A DNA stretch of 64,000 nt from Ensifer adhaerens. Its GTDB lineage: Bacteria; Pseudomonadota; Alphaproteobacteria; Rhizobiales; Rhizobiaceae. Within the stretch, counting starts at the first letter, position 1, and each line of letters begins with the position of its first letter. The translations under genes were made by a program, and so were the position numbers. The stretch lies in assembly GCF_013283195.1 (NCBI RefSeq), contig NZ_JABEKT010000004.1, forward strand, positions 62,001 through 126,000. The letters run 5' to 3'. Shown here piece after piece: positions 1-8,024 of the stretch. The notes below the pieces were generated by a model. It saw only the letters and a program-made list of their open reading frames with translations. It ran no database searches and was not told where the DNA came from.

Positions 1-528
1 ACCCCCGGCAACACCCATCTGCACAACTGGCTCGACATGGCGCGCGAGCGCATCTCGTTCCAGGGCCTGCCCGCGCGCATCTGCTGGGTCGGTCTCGGCG
101 ACCGCCATCGCCTCGGCCTCGCCTTCAACGAAATGGTCAGGAACGGCGAACTGAAGGCGCCAGTCGTCATCGGTCGCGACCATCTGGACTCCGGCTCGGT
201 CGCCTCGCCGAACCGCGAAACCGAAGCGATGAAGGACGGCTCGGACGCCGTTTCTGACTGGCCGCTGCTCAACGCACTGCTCAACACTGCGTCGGGTGCC
301 ACCTGGGTGTCGCTGCACCATGGCGGCGGCGTCGGCATGGGCTTCTCGCAGCATTCGGGCGTGGTCATCTGCGCCGATGGCACCGACGATGCAGCCAAGC
401 GGCTTGAACGCGTTCTCTGGAACGACCCGGCGACCGGCGTCATGCGCCACGCCGATGCCGGTTACGACATCGCGCTCGACTGCGCCAAGGACAAGGGCCT
501 GCGCCTGCCGGGCATCCTCGGCAACTGA
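1..528 (+). CDS. hutU: urocanate hydratase, C-terminal part (5' end outside window)
   Basis: This is the last 175 residues of urocanase, which adds water to urocanate to give imidazolone propionate in cytosolic histidine degradation. The reading frame is open from base 1 and stops at 526-528. Recognisable family sequence includes [37 protein letters not shown], the [19 protein letters not shown] stretch and [17 protein letters not shown] near the C-terminus, which belong to the NAD-binding and active-site part of HutU. The start and the rest of a hut operon lie upstream of the window. A rho-independent terminator follows directly, so this is the last gene of its unit. Identification is confident from sequence memory of the family. 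Confidence 0.96.
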   Translation, partial: TPGNTHLHNWLDMARERISFQGLPARICWVGLGDRHRLGLAFNEMVRNGELKAPVVIGRDHLDSGSVASPNRETEAMKDGSDAVSDWPLLNALLNTASGATWVSLHHGGGVGMGFSQHSGVVICADGTDDAAKRLERVLWNDPATGVMRHADAGYDIALDCAKDKGLRLPGILGN

Positions 529-536
529 CGAACGAC

Positions 537-567
537 AAGGGGCGCCCGAAAGGCGCCCCTTTCTTTT
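537..567 (+). terminator. rho-independent terminator after hutU
   Basis: A 10-bp perfect stem (537-546 with 552-561, GGGGCGCC core) with a 5-nt loop is followed by TTTCTTTT. It lies 8 bases after the hutU stop. The gene on the other side (613-1827, minus strand) also ends here, so the hairpin may serve both strands. Confidence 0.88.
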
Positions 568-612
568 GAGCAAGATGAACTTTCAGCCATAGGCGGCTGA
601 AATTTCGAAATT

Positions 613-1827
613 TTACGCCGCGGCGTTACCGGTCTTACGATTGCCGTCGAGCACCAGCAAAAGCGCCAGGCCGGCAAGTCCGGCGACACCGCCAAGCAGC
701 GCAGTGCCCGAGTAATTGCTGATCCTCGTGCCCAGTGCAAAAAGTCCGGCGCAAAGCCCGCCGCTCAGGAAGATGTTCACAGCGATCAGAGAACTTCCCA
801 GTCCCGGCCGGTCGGCAATCAACTCCTGAAGATAGCTGATCGGGATGGTAATCAATGCGGCGGCGCCGAAGGCGCTGATCAGACTGAGAGCGTAGATGTG
901 CCACGTGGCCGTCGAGAATCCGAGCAACACCATATAGCCGATATAGATAACCGTCCCCAGCGCCAAAGCCTTGAACGGAGCAAGGTCCATCTGGATGCGC
1001 GCCCACACGAGGATGAAAACGACTTCGAGTAAGGCGACGATGCCGACGATGATGCCTATGTCGGTGACGCTTCCGCCGATCTCGTCGGTCATGATCAACG
1101 GCAGAACGGCGCCATTGACGTGAAGGGTCGATGTGATGGTTGACACGGCGATCACGCGCAGGAAAATGCGCGGCGCCAGGATCTCCCGGAACGACGTCCA
1201 ATAGGAAAGCCGCTTGCCCAGCGCCGGATCGGCGCCGCCTTCATTGGGGAGCGAAAAGAAGACGATCAGCAGATTAACGGCACAGCCGAGACAGGCGAGC
1301 AGATAGGCGGGCAGCATGCTGTCTCCGCCGGCCAGCGCAAAACCGACCAGTCCGGGGACCAAAACCCATGCGAGCGAGATGGCGGCCCGCGCACCCGTCG
1401 TCAGTGATGCCGCATCGTGGCCGCTCATCCGCCGGGCGATGCTGCGCACATTGGCGAAAAGCAGCGTATAGACCGCGCCATAGATCGGCAGCAGCAACAG
1501 GACGCTGACGACAAAACTCGTCTGGTTCGGCATCGCATAGACAATGCCGTAGCCGACGACGCCGAACAGGATCGCCAACGACATCAGCAGCCGATAGTTG
1601 CCGACACGGTCGGCCAGGATGCCGATCGAGACACTGACCACGACATTCACCGTCGAGGCAACGAGGATCAGCAGCGAATAGAGCGCATCGCTGAGGCCAA
1701 GCTCGTTGATGCCGACCACCGACTGATAGGGCGAGGTCGCAGCACCGGCGAAACCGAACAGGAAGATCGCCAGCATGCTGACGCGCATGGCCGGGTTGCG
1801 CATGGCGCTGAGAAGCGTGGAAGTCAT
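613..1827 (-). CDS. MFS transporter (sugar-efflux-like)
   Basis: A 404-residue integral membrane protein with about twelve hydrophobic segments, typical of the major facilitator superfamily in length and layout. A cytoplasmic-loop-like motif GILADRVGNYR follows the second membrane segment, matching the MFS loop 2-3 signature. The overall look is closest to sugar efflux or set-type MFS members, but substrate cannot be read from sequence. It is the last gene of a leftward run that starts at the RidA-like gene (7390), 87 bases after the M81 peptidase stop. It could import or export a product of that locus. Start at ATG 1827; two further in-frame options are not better. Confidence 0.8.
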   Translation of the reverse strand: MTSTLLSAMRNPAMRVSMLAIFLFGFAGAATSPYQSVVGINELGLSDALYSLLILVASTVNVVVSVSIGILADRVGNYRLLMSLAILFGVVGYGIVYAMPNQTSFVVSVLLLLPIYGAVYTLLFANVRSIARRMSGHDAASLTTGARAAISLAWVLVPGLVGFALAGGDSMLPAYLLACLGCAVNLLIVFFSLPNEGGADPALGKRLSYWTSFREILAPRIFLRVIAVSTITSTLHVNGAVLPLIMTDEIGGSVTDIGIIVGIVALLEVVFILVWARIQMDLAPFKALALGTVIYIGYMVLLGFSTATWHIYALSLISAFGAAALITIPISYLQELIADRPGLGSSLIAVNIFLSGGLCAGLFALGTRISNYSGTALLGGVAGLAGLALLLVLDGNRKTGNAAA

Positions 1828-1914
1828 GATGATGCACGTCCGCGAAGGATGCGATTTCTGAAGGAGGGCTTGGCGCCGGCGGATCTCGCCGGCGATTGGA
1901 TCATGGCAAACCGC

Positions 1915-3357
1915 TTAGACCGATTCCGCCCACCGCGCCGAGAGCTTTGCCTCGGGCGAAAACGCGAACTCCTCGTCGAAGGGAAAGACGGGGCGCTGAC
2001 GGTGCAGGCTTGCAAGGCCAGCGATGTCCTGATTGACGACGCCATCGGTCAAGGCCATCAGGTTGGGATTGGCGATCGGGGCCAGTTCCGGTGAAAGATA
2101 GCCGGATTTGACCACCAGCAGCCGAACAGTGCCGGGGTCCAGCCCGAGACGGCTGAAATCGGCGATGTTGTGGTAGGGCCGACGTCGCGCTGAAAGCACC
2201 ACGTCAATCGCGCCGACACGCACCACCGCCTGGCGCTCATTTTCCGGACCGGGGTCGTCAAGCCGCACGACTTCCACCAGCATTTCCGCAACCGGGCTTG
2301 CCGGGTCGAGGCTGCCGCCGATCTTCAGCATTAACGTTTCGCCGACACCGGCGGCAAAGCAGGCATCGACTGCGGGACGGTCGGCGATACCGGCGATGAG
2401 CGCGCCGCGCCAGCCGCGCGCAAGCAGGGCCTTCAGCACATCCGCCCTGTCACCAACGCCGCCACCGGTCGGGTTGTCGCCGGAGTCGGCAAGGATGATG
2501 GGGGTTGTCGTCGCCTTTTCTGCGATATCGAGCATAGCATCCAGCGGCCCCGTGACCGGACCGAAGCGGAAGTTGCGACGTTCCGCCCAGTAGGATGCTG
2601 CTATGTCAACGGCTGCCTGCTCCGCGGCGGCGTGGTCGGTCGCGGTAACCACGGCGCAGGCCGTTGCACGCGGCTCGTCCGCCCAGACATAGCCGACCAT
2701 CAGGTTGGCATCGAGCACACCCGGTCGACCGTCGATGTCGGGCAGCGCTCGATAGAGGCTTTTAGCTGGTTCATCTTCGGTCGACGTGCATTCCCCCGGC
2801 AGCAAAACGGGGATCCTTGCCCAGGCCACGCCCGGACGCGAACCGCTGCGCAGCGCCGAAACGAGCATCGTCCAGGCACGGATCATCGTTTCGCGCGTGT
2901 CGATGTGCGGCGCCGTGCGGTAGCCGGCAAAGATGTCGATCTGGTCGATGATGCGCTGGCTGACATTGCCGTGCAGATCGTAGCTGGTCGCGATCGGGCA
3001 GTCCCGGCCGACGACAGATCTCGCGGCTGAGATCCAGTCTCCCTCGGCATCCTCCATGCCGTCGACCTTGATTGCCCCGTGCATCGCCAGATAGAGCCCG
3101 TCGATCGGCAAGGCCTGCTGCAGCCGCTCGAGGAATTGTGCCTTGAAGGCATCATAGGTTGGCCGCGAAACCGGTCCGCCGGGCACGGCACGGGCGTGTA
3201 TGAGCGGCAGATGCTCGACACCCTCGGCGTCGAGGAAATCGAAATATTCCGCTTCAAGCAGATCAGCGCCGCGCAGGACCCGAAAATCCTCGGGCGCCAT
3301 CAGGACCGGCGAATAGGTGCTGCACTCCGTGTGGATGCCGCCTACGGCGATGCGCAT
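1915..3357 (-). CDS. M81 family (MlrC-like) metallopeptidase, copy A
   Basis: A 480-residue protein of the M81/DUF1485 family, whose best known member MlrC cleaves linear microcystin peptides; most rhizobial members have unknown substrates. It begins MRIAVGGIHTECSTYSP, the normal family start. The putative zinc ligands are visible as Asp127 and His129 in YDLHGNVS and His151 in TAPHIDTRE. The C-terminal domain carries ADSGDNPTGGGVGD. A longer reading frame to 3459 exists, but ATG 3357 matches the family start and has AGGAG six bases upstream. It starts 11 bases after the hexosaminidase stop, so the two are co-transcribed. A second M81 copy lies at 8025-9500. No signal peptide, so cytoplasmic action on an imported compound is likely. 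Confidence 0.88.
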   Translation of the reverse strand: MRIAVGGIHTECSTYSPVLMAPEDFRVLRGADLLEAEYFDFLDAEGVEHLPLIHARAVPGGPVSRPTYDAFKAQFLERLQQALPIDGLYLAMHGAIKVDGMEDAEGDWISAARSVVGRDCPIATSYDLHGNVSQRIIDQIDIFAGYRTAPHIDTRETMIRAWTMLVSALRSGSRPGVAWARIPVLLPGECTSTEDEPAKSLYRALPDIDGRPGVLDANLMVGYVWADEPRATACAVVTATDHAAAEQAAVDIAASYWAERRNFRFGPVTGPLDAMLDIAEKATTTPIILADSGDNPTGGGVGDRADVLKALLARGWRGALIAGIADRPAVDACFAAGVGETLMLKIGGSLDPASPVAEMLVEVVRLDDPGPENERQAVVRVGAIDVVLSARRRPYHNIADFSRLGLDPGTVRLLVVKSGYLSPELAPIANPNLMALTDGVVNQDIAGLASLHRQRPVFPFDEEFAFSPEAKLSARWAESV

Positions 3358-3368
3358 GAAAGCTCCTG

Positions 3369-5288
3369 TCACAGTTCTGGGCCCAAGGGGGCGATCGCGG
3401 CGAAGCGCTGCCAGTCCTTGGCGGATTTCGGGGTCCATGCGGCCTCGGCAATGGCACAAAGCCTCGGGAAGACCAGGCGGTTGAAATAGCCGCGCGACAG
3501 GAAATGCTCCGACCAGATGCAGGCCTGAACGCCCTTCATGCGCGGCTTCAACTCTTCCGGAAACTCCCCTTCGGCCTCGTAGCCATAGGTGTGTGCCGGC
3601 GTCGCCGTGCCGGCCCAGCTCGCGCCCGGCTCCTGCCAGGCATCCGCCTGCGCCATATCGAGATAATAGGCCTGCCCGGGCGTCATCACGACATCATAGC
3701 CTTCACGTGCAAGCTCGATGCCGACCTCCGGGCGCTCCCAAGCCATCAGAAGCGTGCCCTCGGTCGAAACGCCGCCGCCATGGGCGACCTCGTTCCAGCC
3801 GGCAAGCTTGCGGCCGCGGGCCGTCAGCATCTGCTTGACCTTCTTCAGGAAGTAGGACTGCAAGGCGAATGTGCCGGAAAGACCTTCCTTCTCCATCAGC
3901 TTCTTGGCCAGCGGCGAGGCAAGCCACGAACCGTTGGCAACTTCGTCACCACCGATATGGACGTACTGGCTCGGAAACAGCTCAACGATTTCGTCGAGCA
4001 CTTTTTCGAGGAATTCGTAGGTAAAGTCGATTGCGGGATTGAGGGCGTTGTTCGGATAACCTTGAACCGAGTGGTAGCTTTCCGGCGCCTCCTGGCCATC
4101 GGTCAGATCCGGCAGGGCAACCAGCGTCGCGGTGCTATGCCCGGGAATGTCGATCTCGGGGACGATCTCGATGTGAAGCGCCGTGGCCTGCGCCACCAAT
4201 GTCTTCACATCGTCCTGGCTGTAAAACCCGCCGACCGGCTCGGCGCCGTTGCCGAGTTGCGGCAGCAGCGGTTCATCCGGACCACGCAGGACACCGAGCG
4301 TCGTCAGGGTCGGGAACGCCTTGATCTCGAGCCGCCAGGCCTCATCATCCGTCAGATGCCAATGGAAGATATTGAGCTTGAACCAGGCGAGAATGTCGAT
4401 GAGCCGGGAGACATCAGACGTCGGGTAGAATTGCCTGGAGACGTCGAGATGGCAGCCGCGCCAGCCGTAGCGCGGTGCGTCGGAAATCTTGCCCTGCGCC
4501 GGAAAGCGAAATTTTTCCGGATGCGTGCGCGCGCCATTCAGCAATTGCGCGAGCGTCGTCAGCGCGTATTGCCGGCCGGCCGCACCACCATAGGCAAGGC
4601 CGATCTCCTTTGTAGAAAAGCTGAGATCGTAGGCTTCGGGCGCGAGTGCCACATTCTTTGAAAAGACGATCGCCCGCCCCTGGCCAGAGGCGACTAGGCT
4701 AAACGGAGCGTGCCCTTCCGAAAACAGCCTATGAAACAGCGCCAGCACGCTGCCGACTGCCGCAACGTCATCAGGCGTTGCACCGGGTGCCGGGTAGAGC
4801 ACGACAGGAAAGCTGTCACCGGCCCATGCATCGATCTGCGCCGGCCACGGCTGCATCGAAAACGGCAGGTCAAGCTTGCCTTCGGGCAAACGCGGAGGCG
4901 GCGGCTCGCTGATCGCATTTTCAAGTTGCAGATCGGAGACGGCAATCGGTACATGCTTGCCGCTTGCAAGCGTGAGATAGGCCGACTTCGCACCATCAGT
5001 GCAATGCTTCGCGTTGCGATGCAGACCGCTCACCGTAAACGTCCAGCTTTCGCCGGGGGCAAGGGTCAAGCCCGCCGGCGGCGCGAACTCGTGAAAATTG
5101 GCATTGCGGCGCAGAAACGTCGCGTTTTCGCAGGCCTCAGGAACGATGACGCGCGTCAACGAGGTATAGACCAGACGAAAGCCCGTCAGCGGCGCTTCCG
5201 AAAAATTGAAGAGCGTAAAGGTGAACCGGCCAAATGCGCCGCCATCCGGCTGCCAGGACGCTTCGAGACGATAGGAAACCGGCGTCAT
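3369..5288 (-). CDS. beta-N-acetylhexosaminidase, GH20
   Basis: A 639-residue glycoside hydrolase family 20 enzyme that removes terminal N-acetylglucosamine or N-acetylgalactosamine. The catalytic Asp448-Glu449 pair is seen in HIGGDEVANGSW, and the TIM-barrel start is marked by YGWRGCHLDVSRQFYP and FKLNIFHWHLTDDEAWRLEI. About 120 N-terminal residues form a beta-rich domain, followed by the GH20 domain 2 region. There is no signal peptide, so the enzyme probably acts inside the cell on imported oligosaccharide. GGGAGG lies just upstream of ATG 5288. It sits between an SDR (25-base gap) and an M81 peptidase (11-base gap) in the RpiR operon. Exact substrate (chitobiose, muropeptide sugar, glycoconjugate) is not deducible. 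Confidence 0.93.
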   Translation of the reverse strand: MTPVSYRLEASWQPDGGAFGRFTFTLFNFSEAPLTGFRLVYTSLTRVIVPEACENATFLRRNANFHEFAPPAGLTLAPGESWTFTVSGLHRNAKHCTDGAKSAYLTLASGKHVPIAVSDLQLENAISEPPPPRLPEGKLDLPFSMQPWPAQIDAWAGDSFPVVLYPAPGATPDDVAAVGSVLALFHRLFSEGHAPFSLVASGQGRAIVFSKNVALAPEAYDLSFSTKEIGLAYGGAAGRQYALTTLAQLLNGARTHPEKFRFPAQGKISDAPRYGWRGCHLDVSRQFYPTSDVSRLIDILAWFKLNIFHWHLTDDEAWRLEIKAFPTLTTLGVLRGPDEPLLPQLGNGAEPVGGFYSQDDVKTLVAQATALHIEIVPEIDIPGHSTATLVALPDLTDGQEAPESYHSVQGYPNNALNPAIDFTYEFLEKVLDEIVELFPSQYVHIGGDEVANGSWLASPLAKKLMEKEGLSGTFALQSYFLKKVKQMLTARGRKLAGWNEVAHGGGVSTEGTLLMAWERPEVGIELAREGYDVVMTPGQAYYLDMAQADAWQEPGASWAGTATPAHTYGYEAEGEFPEELKPRMKGVQACIWSEHFLSRGYFNRLVFPRLCAIAEAAWTPKSAKDWQRFAAIAPLGPEL

Positions 5289-5313
5289 GTTCTTCCTCCC
5301 AGAAGACTTACAG

Positions 5314-6090
5314 TCAGTAGTGGCTTGATTGCGAGAAGGTTCGCGCGAGCTCCGCCTGGCCGGCGGTCAGCCCGCAATCGACCGGCAGGCATACGCCCGA
5401 TATCGCCGCGGCCATAGGACCGGCGAGGAAGTGTACGGCGTTGGCGACATCGTCAGGGTTGACGATACGCTGCAACGGATACCAGCGGCGCGCCTCCTCG
5501 AAGACCTGAGGATTTGCGGCGGCCCGCACCTCCCATGCCTGCGTTCGCACGGTGCCCGGCGAAACGGCGTTCGAGCGGATACCGAACTTGCCGTATTCCA
5601 CGGCAATGAGGCGGGTCAGGTGCAGCAGGCCGGCCTTGGCAACGCTGTAGGCCGGATGGCCGAAGACATTCATGCCGTTGACGGAGGCGATGTTGACCAC
5701 CGACCCGCGGCTTTCCTTCAGCATGTCTTCCACGGCGCGGAAGCACAGGAAGGCTGCCTCGAGGTTTAGAGCATTGTCCATGCGCCAGATATCCGGCGTT
5801 GTGTCGTGCAGGCTGACGGCGCGGGCAGCACCGGCATTGTTGACGAGCGTTCGCACGATCCCCTGCTCTCTCGCAGTGGCGGCCAGTTTGTCGACGCTTG
5901 TCGCATCCGTCACGTCACAGGCCACCGCGATGAAGCGCTTGCCGTCGCCGATCTCGCGCGCAGCCTTCTCGGCAGCGCCGCTGTCGATGTCTGCAAGCAG
6001 TACGACCTCATGATCCTCGCCAAGGCGCTTGGCGATTGCGCGGCCGATATCGCCGGCTGCACCGGTGACGATGGCGATGGAGTGCGTCAT
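5314..6090 (-). CDS. short-chain dehydrogenase/reductase
   Basis: A 258-residue classical SDR. The cofactor motif TGAAGDIG is at residues 9-16, NNAG at 84-87, and the catalytic set is Ser136, Tyr148 and Lys152 (YSVAK). An acidic Asp34-Ile-Asp36 after the second strand suggests preference for NAD over NADP, an inference from fold knowledge. It lies 21 bases after the RpiR regulator and 25 before the hexosaminidase, so it probably oxidises or reduces a sugar-derived intermediate of the same pathway. Substrate unknown; annotations such as glucose dehydrogenase would be over-calling. Confidence 0.9.
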   Translation of the reverse strand: MTHSIAIVTGAAGDIGRAIAKRLGEDHEVVLLADIDSGAAEKAAREIGDGKRFIAVACDVTDATSVDKLAATAREQGIVRTLVNNAGAARAVSLHDTTPDIWRMDNALNLEAAFLCFRAVEDMLKESRGSVVNIASVNGMNVFGHPAYSVAKAGLLHLTRLIAVEYGKFGIRSNAVSPGTVRTQAWEVRAAANPQVFEEARRWYPLQRIVNPDDVANAVHFLAGPMAAAISGVCLPVDCGLTAGQAELARTFSQSSHY

Positions 6091-6111
6091 GCGGGAACCT
6101 TTCGCGGCAGG

Positions 6112-6975
6112 TCAGTCTCCCAACAGCTGGCGGTCGTCACCGTCGCGGTGGGTCACCAGCTGTTGTTTGATGCGCCGAAGTGTGACAGTCGCCTGCGGCT
6201 GAACCCGGTAGGCAACGAGGCTGGAGAGGATATCGAGCAGCGCCAGATAGGCGATGCGTGTGGAGGTGGGGCGATAGATGTTGTTGCCCTCGGGCAAATC
6301 GACGGGAACCGTGATCGTCGCTGCAGCCGCGACCGGGCTGTTGCTCTGGGTCAGCGCAATCGTCGGCACCTTCAGCTCGCGCGCCAGCGTAAAGGCGCGC
6401 ACCAACTCGGCGTTGCGGCCGGAAAAGGAAGAACCGATCAAAAGGTCGGTCGGACGAGCGGCGGCGGCCATCATCAGCTGCATGCTGTGGTCCGAACTGG
6501 CGGTCACGCGCAGGCCGTAGCGAAAGAGCCGGTTCTGCAACTCGCTGGCAATCATCGACGAGTTGCCGCCAGAACCGAAGGCATAGATCATTTCAGCCGT
6601 TGCGATCCGCTCGACAGCCTGCTCGATCGCCGCGAGATCGAGCGAGCGATGCAGGAGGAACAGCGCATTTTGCGCCTTGGTGATGATGTCCTGAGCGACA
6701 TCACCGGTTTCGCGGCTCTTCGGCTCCGGCTTCAAATAGCGCATGCCGATATAGGCGGTGCGCGCCAGTTGCACCTTGAAGTCTGAAAAGCTGTCGCAGC
6801 CGAGCCGCCGACAGAAGCGCGTGACAGTGGGGGGAGAAACGTCAGCCTTGCCGGCCAACTCGATGATCGACGCATTCACCGCGAACTCGAAGTCATTCAG
6901 AAGAATGTCGGCTATCCGGTTCTCAGATTGTGAGAGCCGGCCTTTTTCTTCCTGAAGTGTCGCGAAAATATCCAT
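6112..6975 (-). CDS. MurR/RpiR family transcriptional regulator
   Basis: A 287-residue two-domain regulator. The N-terminal HTH_6 domain (about residues 1-80) contains SPPTVTRFCRRLGCDSF as recognition region; the C-terminal SIS domain (about 125-260) with FGSGGNSSMIA binds phosphosugars in this family. The gene is second in a leftward operon after the RidA-like gene, ahead of SDR, hexosaminidase and M81 peptidase. Family precedent (MurR, RpiR, HexR) makes a phospho-amino-sugar or related sugar phosphate the likely effector. Candidate operators are the near-identical TGAAATTC/TTTTCA elements at 7475-7488 and 15124-15138. Whether it represses or activates cannot be seen. Confidence 0.92.
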   Translation of the reverse strand: MDIFATLQEEKGRLSQSENRIADILLNDFEFAVNASIIELAGKADVSPPTVTRFCRRLGCDSFSDFKVQLARTAYIGMRYLKPEPKSRETGDVAQDIITKAQNALFLLHRSLDLAAIEQAVERIATAEMIYAFGSGGNSSMIASELQNRLFRYGLRVTASSDHSMQLMMAAAARPTDLLIGSSFSGRNAELVRAFTLARELKVPTIALTQSNSPVAAAATITVPVDLPEGNNIYRPTSTRIAYLALLDILSSLVAYRVQPQATVTLRRIKQQLVTHRDGDDRQLLGD

Positions 6976-7000
6976 CGCCTGCTGATGTCCTTAGGGTCTA

Positions 7001-7390
7001 TCAGCCCTCCTTCGGCTTGTAGGCGATGCAGTCGATCTCGACCTTGCAATCAACCATCATCGCCGACTGGACACAGGCCCGGGCCGGTGGATGCGCACCG
7101 AAATACTCCTGATAGATCTTGTTGAAAGTCCAGAAGTCACGCGGATCGTCGAGCCAAACGCCGCAACGCACCACATGCTCGGTACCGTATCCGGCCTCTT
7201 CCAGAATGGCCAGAAGATTGGCGATCGCCTTGTGCGTCTGCGGAATGATACCGCCCTCGATGATCTCGCCTTTTTCCATCGCGACCTGGCCGGAAACGTG
7301 CAGCCAACCGTCCGCTTCCACCGCGCGCGCAAAGGGTAATGGCTTACCGCCCGCACCGACTTGTTCAGTGCCATACCGTTTGATGGTCAT
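7001..7390 (-). CDS. RidA/YjgF/UK114 family protein
   Basis: A 129-residue Rid-family protein; archetypal members hydrolyse reactive enamine/imine intermediates such as 2-aminoacrylate to ketoacids and ammonia. The conserved arginine that binds the substrate carboxylate in active RidA is present as Arg104 in PPARACVQ. ATG 7390 is chosen over an upstream in-frame extension to 7489 because MTIKRYG gives the standard family length and GAAGG precedes it. First gene of the leftward unit, 25 bases ahead of the RpiR gene. Its place in an amino-sugar/peptide-like locus suggests an imine or enamine is produced during breakdown, which is inference. Confidence 0.88.
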   Translation of the reverse strand: MTIKRYGTEQVGAGGKPLPFARAVEADGWLHVSGQVAMEKGEIIEGGIIPQTHKAIANLLAILEEAGYGTEHVVRCGVWLDDPRDFWTFNKIYQEYFGAHPPARACVQSAMMVDCKVEIDCIAYKPKEG

Positions 7391-7503
7391 GTGTGCCTTC
7401 GTGCAAATTATTTTCTTTGATCGTTGACAAATGACCATAGAAAGCTGAATTTGGCCAGAGAAAAACACCATTAATGAAAAGAATTTCAATTTAGGGCGAA
7501 AAC
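7391..7503. promoter_or_regulatory. divergent promoter region with candidate RpiR operator (7475-7488)
   Basis: An AT-rich 113-base region separates the RidA-like gene (leftward) from the NTF2-like gene (rightward). It holds TGAAAAGAATTTCA at 7475-7488, an inverted repeat whose reverse complement TGAAATTCTTTTCA differs by only one inserted base from the element at 15124-15138 ahead of the oxidoreductase-ABC operon. Its position lets one bound regulator control both directions. Specific -35/-10 boxes could not be assigned with confidence. Confidence 0.5.
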
Positions 7504-7995
7504 ATGCGGGATCCCTTCCTCAATCCGTTCCCCTCCTCCGACACCGCGCGCCATGCCATCTGGGAGATGCTGGTTCCGCGTGACATCGACGCTTTTCTTT
7601 CTGCCGATTGGTCGATGGTATCAGGCGATTTTGTCGAAGAGGGCTTCATCGGCATCGACGGACGTCGCCAGACCAATCCCGACGATTGGCGCCTCACCTT
7701 TCCCTCGCTTGTCGCCTATCGCGACGAGTGGTTGCGCCAGGCGAAAGACTTCGCTGGGCTTTCTTTCGCCGAAGACACACGCACCGCAATCTTCACCACG
7801 ACGACGCTTGAGGACATCGAGGTCAATGGCGACGTCGCGCTCGCGCGCAAGAAGTTTGATGGCGGATTGAAGAAGTTGGACGGCAGCTTCGACGTGATGC
7901 AATGGCAGACGGTTTATTACTGCCGCCTGCACGAGGGACGCTGGAAGATTTCCGGCTTCACCGGCTACCTGCCGAACCCGATGGGATCGGCTTGA
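7504..7995 (+). CDS. small NTF2/SnoaL-like protein, function unknown
   Basis: A 163-residue soluble protein with the size and composition of an NTF2-like alpha+beta barrel: helical N-terminal half with several acidic and aromatic residues, then strands ending in VMQWQTVYYCRLHEGRWKISG, the kind of terminal strand pair seen in SnoaL-like proteins. No catalytic residues can be named. It is transcribed divergently from the RidA gene and directly precedes the second M81 peptidase with a 29-base gap, so the two form a unit. The family assignment is by fold impression only. Confidence 0.7.
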   Translation: MRDPFLNPFPSSDTARHAIWEMLVPRDIDAFLSADWSMVSGDFVEEGFIGIDGRRQTNPDDWRLTFPSLVAYRDEWLRQAKDFAGLSFAEDTRTAIFTTTTLEDIEVNGDVALARKKFDGGLKKLDGSFDVMQWQTVYYCRLHEGRWKISGFTGYLPNPMGSA

Positions 7996-8024
7996 ACCAG
8001 CGACGCACGAGAAAGGCAACGGCA

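Noticed and set aside
3504-4661. 385-codon plus-strand frame opposite the GH20 hexosaminidase
   Set aside because: Antisense shadow; GH20 catalytic motifs are on the minus strand.
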